Shown here: in pieces, positions 57,671 to 64,000 of the stretch
Layout: each line of letters opens with the position of its first letter
Position numbering within the stretch: the stretch's first letter is position 1
From: Notospermus geniculatus
Taxonomy: Eukaryota; Nemertea; Pilidiophora; Heteronemertea; Lineidae
Reading direction: 5' to 3'
DNA: 64,000 nt
Assembly (NCBI GenBank): GCA_002633025.1
Contig: NMRB01000165.1
Span: 225,327-289,326 of the forward strand
Made by a program: the position numbers and the translations under genes
Notes under the pieces: model-generated
Databases searched by the model: none
What the model was told of the DNA's origin: nothing
What the model saw: only the letters and a program-made list of their open reading frames with translations

Positions 57671-58080
57671 TTAACACTGAAAAACTCTGCTTCATCAAAA
57701 TGACGAACTTAGGTTCGTTTTTCATTATCACCAACTGAGATAATTCGTCAAAAGTACAAGTCCAGGTTCGTCATTTTGACGAACCCTTGACGAACATAAA
57801 AAAGGGTTCGTCAAAATGACAAGTCCACGTCCGTCACTTTGATGAACCATTGTTTATGTTCGTCAAGTGTTCATCAAAATGACGAACCTGGACCAATGTT
57901 CCCGAGGCCGTCGTAATGCTACGTATTTTTCCAGTTTTAACGACATCGTTAAACCTGACGACGGCGTCGGGAACATAGGCCCTGGACTTGTCATTTTGAC
58001 GAATTAGATTACTCAGGTTCGTTTTCATTTATCACCAGATTAAGTTCGTCATTTTGACGAAGCAGAGTTTTTCAGTTGAA
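57671..58080. mobile_element. Foldback element with repeated TTCGTCATTTTGACGAA
   Basis: The outer arms read AACACTGAAAAACTCTGCTTC and its inverse, allowing for a one-base slip. The palindromic word GTTCGTCATTTTGACGAA and partial forms recur about eight times within the arms. A second hairpin (GTTCCCGA, GCCGTCGT and the inverse) occupies 57898-57985 and looks like a separate insertion at the loop. Confidence 0.82.
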
Positions 58081-59027
58081 TTTGTTGGCCGAAATTTATT
58101 GCCAAGTCCCATGCCTTTCAGCTGGTGATATTTTGTTTGACACCCATGGTCGCCCGTGGGAAATGGCCAACAGCTACCTATTACAAGATCTCATTTGACG
58201 TGGAGAACATGCATGTGACACAGATGTTCTCATCTCTCGACGATTTCTCAAATCACTTCATCATTAATACTTAAAAGACTCGTCCCGCTTCTGCCCTCAA
58301 CTTGCCATCAGAGACTCTTTCCCGGCGATTGTGTTGATGGACTCTGATTAGAGGTGACCTTCGCTCATCCAAATGTCTTCAGGTGTTATACCAGTTCATA
58401 CTCTGCAGTATCCTTACATATCTCTGTTGAGGTCTTGTTTTGTCTTGAACATAACAAAATTATTCGTCTCTTCTCTTTTTGCAGCGCTTTCTCTCTTTGT
58501 GATCGTATGTTTCGGAAGGAGCTGTAACAATACACAACTGAGTAAACATATTGCGGTGTGGTCACCCGAACGACCGTTCTGCCAAAGTTTAGATTTTTGT
58601 GGCAAACAAAGTATGGTGTCTTGCCTGCGGGAACGATGTCATTTACATGTAATTAGGCTTCCCCAATGATAGTTCGTCCTTGGCGGCGTTCGCGACTTCC
58701 GGTGACATCACTGTAAGAGGAAGTCAGTGGTGGTGGACAAGTCAACCTCGATGCTAACTCTAAAACCGGTGTAACATTTTTCAGTGGGGCCCGTGTGCCA
58801 GTGTGACAGTGTGACATTTATACAATAGATTGACGGAATAAGCGCATGAAGCGGCGACTTGGCAATGAGCGACACACAGAGAAACAGCGAGTCCGTTTGC
58901 CATTGTGTTCCAAACAATGGGAATCACACAGAAACATGGCCACACTGAAAAACGTTACACTGGAATTCAGTAGAATTCCAGTGAACCCAATGCGAGTCAT
59001 GATCGTCATTTCGAAAATGCAACATCT

Positions 59028-59259
59028 AAAGTCTGGCAACATCTAACTTTGACCCAATGGAATGCGGAAGTTAGGAAATTGATACTTGGATTTTCCACGG
59101 ACCTTTAATCACACGCGGCTATTGAATGACCAGTGGACAGCGCGAACAATCGGGGAACGACCACAAATGATCGACAAGCATGATTAAAAATCGCAAAGCT
59201 CTGCCACATTACATGACTTCCGCATTCCATTGGGTCGAAGTTAGATGTTGCCAGACTTT
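59028..59259. mobile_element. Foldback element with ~43-bp arms
   Basis: The left arm AAAGTCTGGCAACATCTAAC, continuing TTTGACCCAATGGAATGCGG, is matched in inverse at 59215-59259. A fragment of the inner arm (CCGCATTCCATTGGGTCG) also occurs at 40054, suggesting a dispersed family. Confidence 0.82.
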
Positions 59260-62199
59260 ACTGAGGTCGTGTCGCTTATAAAATTAGGTCATGGTAAACG
59301 TGCACCCCCACTGCACATCTCTAACAACTACGGAGCCAAATTGCGAACGTTTTCTGTTGTTGTTGCTTTGCCAATCCCATCGAATGATTGCATCTGTCGC
59401 TGATCGTGATTTGCTATGAGTTTGTATCCCAGTCATGGTGTACCGGCGACAACGCTTGCTTACCTCCTGCTTTTTAAAAAAAATAAATCCCTTGCTATCA
59501 TTCGGGTAGGGACTGTTTTTAATTAAATGTCAACTAGGCTTCCCCACTTGAGAGAAAACACCCGGCTGTTTGCTGCTGATCACTCTCAAGAGAGCTGGAG
59601 ACGATCATGTCTGTTTGACATCTCCATTCATGGAGATTTCACTTGGATGTTCTGTGGCAGCGCACTAGCGCCATAAGACTCTCTTTTTGGACAGGCACCT
59701 GATTGTTTATGCATGTCGTATCTAATGGAATTCTGAGTTGAAAAATGATATGTCATTTCGATATTATCACTTTTCGTATTCGTTAGCGGTGGATTAGTGA
59801 GTAATCGAAACTGGCACTTGGAGAAGAAAATGTCAACTGCGATGAACGTTGTGAGATGGATACCAGCTGGAATCATCGTTATCTTTGTGTTGATTACGGC
59901 GTTCGTCCACCATTAAAATCAATTGATTCGGTTCGGAATGTTGTGCGTGGTTGGCATATTAAATATAAAAATTTAATTCCTGAGTTGTTTGCACAAACGG
60001 ATTGTCGAATAGAGAGTTGCAGCGCTAATAGATTAACCTAAGTTCATATTCCTTTTTGGTGAAATGTGTACCACAGTATCTCGACTTTCTCCAGAAAGTT
60101 CGCTGCTGAAGTCGTTCTTTGGTGAAGGACACCTAAGTACAGCAACACATAGAGAGACGCAAATACCCTGTTGCGTTTTTCATGAAAATATGTGATCTTG
60201 GCGAGGTGCATTTTACTTACCTCATAAACGAGCAGAATTATATATTCCCCCGAGGTGCAGAACTGATATAAGTTGTTAAAAATGATCATAAAATAATTGT
60301 ATTACATCTTTGCCGCAGATATTTTTGACGAAAAACTGTTGGTATTATTCTGAGCAAAATAACCGACGTCTAAACATTTTCCGGCTTCTATTGCGACATA
60401 ATAAGTAATTGTCAAAATTAATACACGTTGGAATCTTTCCCGCAGCGTTGGAAATGTAAATTCCAATATAATTCGATAGGAATCTCACAAAAAATGGAAA
60501 AGACTTGCGCTCGATGACTTATACTGTATCGTTGCCTGCGCTAAGCAAATGCCAAATGTTCGAATAATAAAAAGGATTTTTTGAAAAGCCTTTGTCGAGT
60601 TATGGAAACCATGAAAAGGTGAGGTACAGGTTCAATTAGGGAATCTCCTGTTTAGGAGAAACTCTCAGTCCCAAATGTTGCACTGTAACAATACGGCAAA
60701 GATATTAATCAGTAGGGTCCAGTGCCCCAACAGTAATAGCAGACTCCAGCCTTATTCAGACACAATCTATAGCGACACTGATGTTTGATGAGCGTGGGAC
60801 ACTGTGGCACTGATCTCGGTGGCAGTTGATTGCTGATGATGATAAATCAACAACGACGTTCATTGATATGGTGTACAGAAGTTCTTTATTGTTTATACAC
60901 GACGGTACGTGTTTAATACACGATTGAATTTGCGGCAACGTAACTGTGATGGCGCACTGCCACCAATGTATGCTTTCCATGCGAAACCAAATTGCTGCCA
61001 CCATAAAGACATCAAACCCCTCTATTCTTCTTCCTCCAGTGTGGCCTTCCAATGGGTAGATCAGTTCCTTGCCCTCGATTTCGACCACGATTTTTTAATT
61101 CACTGTCTTGCAATGTACGTTTGAAATTATTAACACGATTCTTATCATGTGTTGGCTTTTTGGGGGAAAAATGACCCTGTATGTAGGCTACACAGGCGGC
61201 TCGATCCGGATCAAGTCCCTTTTCAATGTACGAACTGGCCTCGAACCGGATCGAACCGACTCCATGTAAAAAATATTGCCTGTTGTTGGGCACGTTGATG
61301 TGATCATCTATCAAAAAGTACTCTCCCATTGATCATTTCCAAATCGGATACTGTTGAAGAGAATATCATCGGTAAGCCAGAGAACGTCGAGAGATTTCGA
61401 TGTGACCTTGAGGTGGTTTCATGACCTTGACCTTGAAGTGGTTTCTCCACATAACCGCCTGTGAAAGCAACCAATCACTTTCTAATTACCTGACTTGTCT
61501 CGGCAGCCCGTGCGTGTGAACTGTATCAAAAAGAGTAGTTAAGAAACATGTTCTGCCATTTGACTGATGTGAAGGCGTGCTTCAAGGCACACAAACAAGG
61601 CAATTGCTGGCCTCCACATTCCAATTTTTTCTCAGCTTTACTTGTCGTCAGTAAAAACCGTGATTACATTGATAAACGTCCTTGTCTCGGAGTGTTCAAA
61701 AAGACCTAATGAAGGAACCATCATTTTTGTCACACGCTATGTCCCATATTTCATGTGATTCAATTATTCTTGGTTTATCGGCAAATCGTCCCTCGTCGTT
61801 CGCAGTATGATTATTTAATGCGCACTAATGGGTTGCAAACGTTAAAATCTCGGCCTTTGGTGATACTATGCTGGCAAAGTTAACACACAAAACCTGGCAA
61901 ACGTCATTGTAACTAAGGATCATCTGAGTCGTGTAAAAAGTGCTCTCTAGGGGCTCCCCAAGATCAAGCCATCTTATCAAGATCATGATCAGAAAAATAA
62001 CCCAAGCCGCTCAAGCCAGGCGGTGCATGCCAGCGATACCACTGAATGGTGGACGATCAAAATACCGATAGCAACCAGGTAGAAAACCTGAGCAACCGAA
62101 TTTCATTTTGCTGCTGCTGCACAGTTGCATGAAGGATCGTGGAGATTTACTTTGGATCAACAGAATAGTTAACTGGGGGCGAGGTTCGTGTCCTTGGCG
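59260..62199. other. Upstream region of the GPCR gene, no coding region seen
   Basis: No supported gene on either strand. It contains the cluster of nuclear-receptor half-site words at 61403-61436. A short frame at 59830 (28 codons, hydrophobic) resembles a signal anchor but has no donor or continuation. Confidence 0.4.
61403..61436. promoter_or_regulatory. Cluster of three TGACCTTGA half-sites
   Basis: TGACCTTGA occurs at 61403, 61422 and 61428 (the last two overlap). The reverse complement TCAAGGTCA is the known extended half-site of FTZ-F1/SF-1 and ERR-type nuclear receptors. The cluster lies about 800 bp upstream of the TATA box of the GPCR gene. Use as an enhancer is inference only. Confidence 0.35.
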
Positions 62200-62207
62200 T
62201 ATAAAAA
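62200..62207 (+). promoter_or_regulatory. TATA box of the peptide-GPCR gene
   Basis: TATAAAAA in a GC-rich setting (TTGGCGTATAAAAACGTCAG), 237 bp upstream of the receptor ATG and on the same strand. Transcription would start near 62230 and leave a 5' leader of about 210 nt. No intron is needed in the leader. Confidence 0.55.
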
Positions 62208-62443
62208 CGTCAGGACCGTTGGCGGGCGGCAGTATAGGGCGAGTCACTTGGAAACCGCGGAATGAGCTGACAAGTCAGTCGAGCTGCATATGGACTGTCA
62301 TCCTCTTTAGACCGACGGATAATGAGGAAAATTGCTTTTTGCGTGGGATCTAATTAGGACAATAGGATGGTTTCTCTTTACCTCAGACTTGATGACATTA
62401 ACACTGAAACCTTTTGCTGTGAGTAAATATATTTATTGACAAA

Positions 62444-62819
62444 ATGGGTGATACGGTGGAGTATACTACTAGTGGCATCACTAGCAATGAAACTGAATGG
62501 AACATAACGGGATTGTGGAATGTGAGCGTAGACAAAAACGGCTCTTCCCAGATACGAACTGGCGAACAACAAACACTTGTAATCCCAATGTATCTCTGGG
62601 TAATAGCCACGGCTTTCTATACATTCATCTTTACATGTGGTGTGACCGGTAACTCACTGGTTGTGATCGTTATCTGTAAAAACAAGGATATGCGAAACAC
62701 TACCAATTATTTCTTGGCTAATTTGGCGATCGCGGATTTGTTGGTGTTGGTGGTGTGTATGCCTACGGCTTTGATGGAGATCTACACCAAGGAGATATGG
62801 TACTTGGGAGAAGTCGCAT
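62444..62819 (+). CDS. Orexin/allatotropin-type peptide GPCR, first coding exon
   Basis: The ATG (AAAATGG context) opens 125 codons and ends phase 1 at GCAT|GTAAGT, a consensus donor; reading through meets TAG two codons later. The encoded part is the N-terminal third of a rhodopsin-class receptor. It has a ~49-residue extracellular N-terminus with four N-glycosylation sequons (N15, N20, N26, N32). Helix 1 follows (about 50-77) with GN70 of the GNSLVV motif, then a loop MRNTTNYF, helix 2 (about 87-112) with LAxAD (D98), and the first extracellular loop EIWYLGE leading to the conserved Cys at residue 126, whose codon is split by the intron. MRxxTNYFxxNLxxAD together with WYxGExxCK is characteristic of orexin, allatotropin and related neuropeptide receptors coupled to Gq. 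The exact subfamily cannot be settled from one exon. Remaining exons were not found before the window ends. Confidence 0.82.
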
Positions 62820-63483
62820 GTAAGTAGCATGTTCATCTAATCTTGAACGTAAATACCCTTGTACTTTTCCTACCTTTTAGCTCCATTGTTTACATGTTAA
62901 GGATATCGTATGGACCGTCATTCAATCAATGGCATCTATATCTGCCGGGATGGTTGTTGCTGATCACCCTGATTTTGTATCTCGCAGCTTCTAGTACTTT
63001 GCCTCTGTAAAATCAGCTCACAGTTTCTTAACATGTTCGAACAGTATAACTTGTCAATTTTTCATTACTCGTGGCTTTCATTATTCAGTTCGGTTTCGCC
63101 GACGGCGTTACCTCCAGATCATCTTCTCTGTCAGTCCTGAATATTGATTTGCTCGGCACTGTTGGAAACTAAGGCTCTGTCAAACCTTTCGTTCGCATAA
63201 GGTCCACGATTTTTCATCCTCCCTTGGAGGAAGGAATAACAGTCACATGGATTAGGCCTAGGGTCCACTTTGGCCAGTGTGTTTGGAACCAAAGAGTTCT
63301 TGACAAATGGTCGATAGATCGCCATTCCCTTCGTTTTAAATCCATTTTTTTATTCGCTCCACTGGTACAAGTGAAACTCAAAACATAATGAGATGCCCCC
63401 AGGCCCTGTTGTTAAGCTAGAAATTCTTCACTGGTGTGAACCAACTGCTGGTGTCTCCTGTCTCATGTCACGCTGTTACAGAC
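62820..63483 (+). other. Start of intron 1 of the GPCR gene
   Basis: Begins GTAAGT. No sequence encoding helix 3 with a DRY-like motif was found up to the window end, so the intron exceeds 1.1 kb. Confidence 0.55.
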
Positions 63484-63715
63484 ACGGGAGAATCCAACTT
63501 ACATTTACGTCGACGCGAGTCCAGGTCATAAAAATTTTCTAAGTTCTAATAATACCGTAATATAGAGGGGTAGCATAATGGTAAATGGAACAGCTTGTAT
63601 TATACCTAAGCTGTTCCATCTACCATTATGCTACCCCTACTATATTACGATATTTTTAGAACTTACAAAATTTTTATGACCTGGACTCGCGTCAAGGTAA
63701 GTTGGATTCTCCCGG
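63484..63715. mobile_element. Foldback element (~232 bp) in the GPCR intron
   Basis: The ends ACGGGAGAATCCAACTTAC and the inverse pair, as do ACGCGAGTCCAGGTCATAAA, AATTTT-rich segments and GGGGTAGCATAATGGTA further in, leaving a loop around TTGTATTATACC. Nearly the whole element forms one hairpin. Non-coding. Confidence 0.88.
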
Positions 63716-64000
63716 ATGTGCCAGACATCCGAACAAGCGAATTGTGTCGGTGGGAGACGCACTTTTTTATAACTTCATTCTCAAGAGCGCTCACCAGGAG
63801 CTAGGAATACCTTATTAAAAAAAAAACGATACAGTCAGGAAAGGAATGGCATTTATGGCTTCGTCAGGAGAATTTTTCAAAAGTACAGAAAGCACATGTC
63901 TCCAGTGACCAGTTGGCCTCACCCAGATTCAGTGACCTCTGTCACTAGGCCAACTTTTCCACATCAAAAACTGTCGTTTATTTGTATGCGCAAATCCCGC
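63716..64000. other. Window end, nothing recognised
   Basis: AT-rich intronic sequence with a short A-run near 63818. No coding or repeat feature noticed. Confidence 0.4.

Noticed and set aside
58373-58669. 98-codon frame with a hydrophobic segment
   Set aside because: No recognisable motif, no upstream promoter features and no splice continuity; likely chance.

Overview
ORGANISM. The window looks like nuclear DNA of a marine invertebrate deuterostome. I favour an echinoderm or hemichordate and cannot exclude amphioxus. The grounds are genes split by long introns, very frequent short words such as TACATGTA and TAGGCCTA, abundant non-coding foldback (MITE-like) elements, and two gene families typical of animals (a cadherin-type ectodomain and an orexin/allatotropin-type GPCR). 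There are no bacterial operons, rRNA or tRNA genes, or CRISPR arrays. The species assignment is inference. LAYOUT. (1) At 2.6-13.1 kb, plus strand, is the 5' part of a secreted or membrane cadherin-repeat gene: a signal-peptide exon, a 9.2-kb first intron, and then four small exons encoding one cadherin-like domain. Two further protein-like stretches at 20.4-20.6 kb may belong to it or to another adhesion-type receptor, but this is weak. (2) From 13 to 25.5 kb the sequence is mostly interspersed repeats. It includes a striking 454-bp element at 15.1-15.6 kb, with 13 copies of a GC-rich palindrome at 20-bp spacing between near-identical 100-bp inverted arms. (3) At 25.5-35.0 kb, plus strand, is a very large nuclear protein gene with a short first coding exon and a 9.1-kb second exon. 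It carries a basic AT-hook-like N-terminus, acidic and serine-rich low-complexity regions, an 11-residue tandem repeat and three pairs of C2H2 zinc fingers. The model contains a 1.2-kb internal duplication whose seam is a single N at 28953, so it is probably an assembly artefact. (4) From 35 to 62 kb I find no convincing coding gene. The region is packed with foldback elements, including a chain of about ten abutting elements at 37.7-39.9 kb, and a second duplication with a single-N seam at 51574. (5) At 62.2-62.8 kb, plus strand, are a TATA box and the first coding exon of an orexin/allatotropin-type peptide GPCR. The rest of that gene lies in or beyond the last 1.2 kb. HOW IT FITS. The three genes are unrelated neighbours with no sign of co-regulation. 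Most of the structure outside genes comes from non-autonomous DNA elements. Many of them share a terminal signature (AG followed by a GTTYMCACT-like word) and TTA/TAA flanks, which suggests, as inference, mobilisation by a PIF/Harbinger-type transposase encoded elsewhere.
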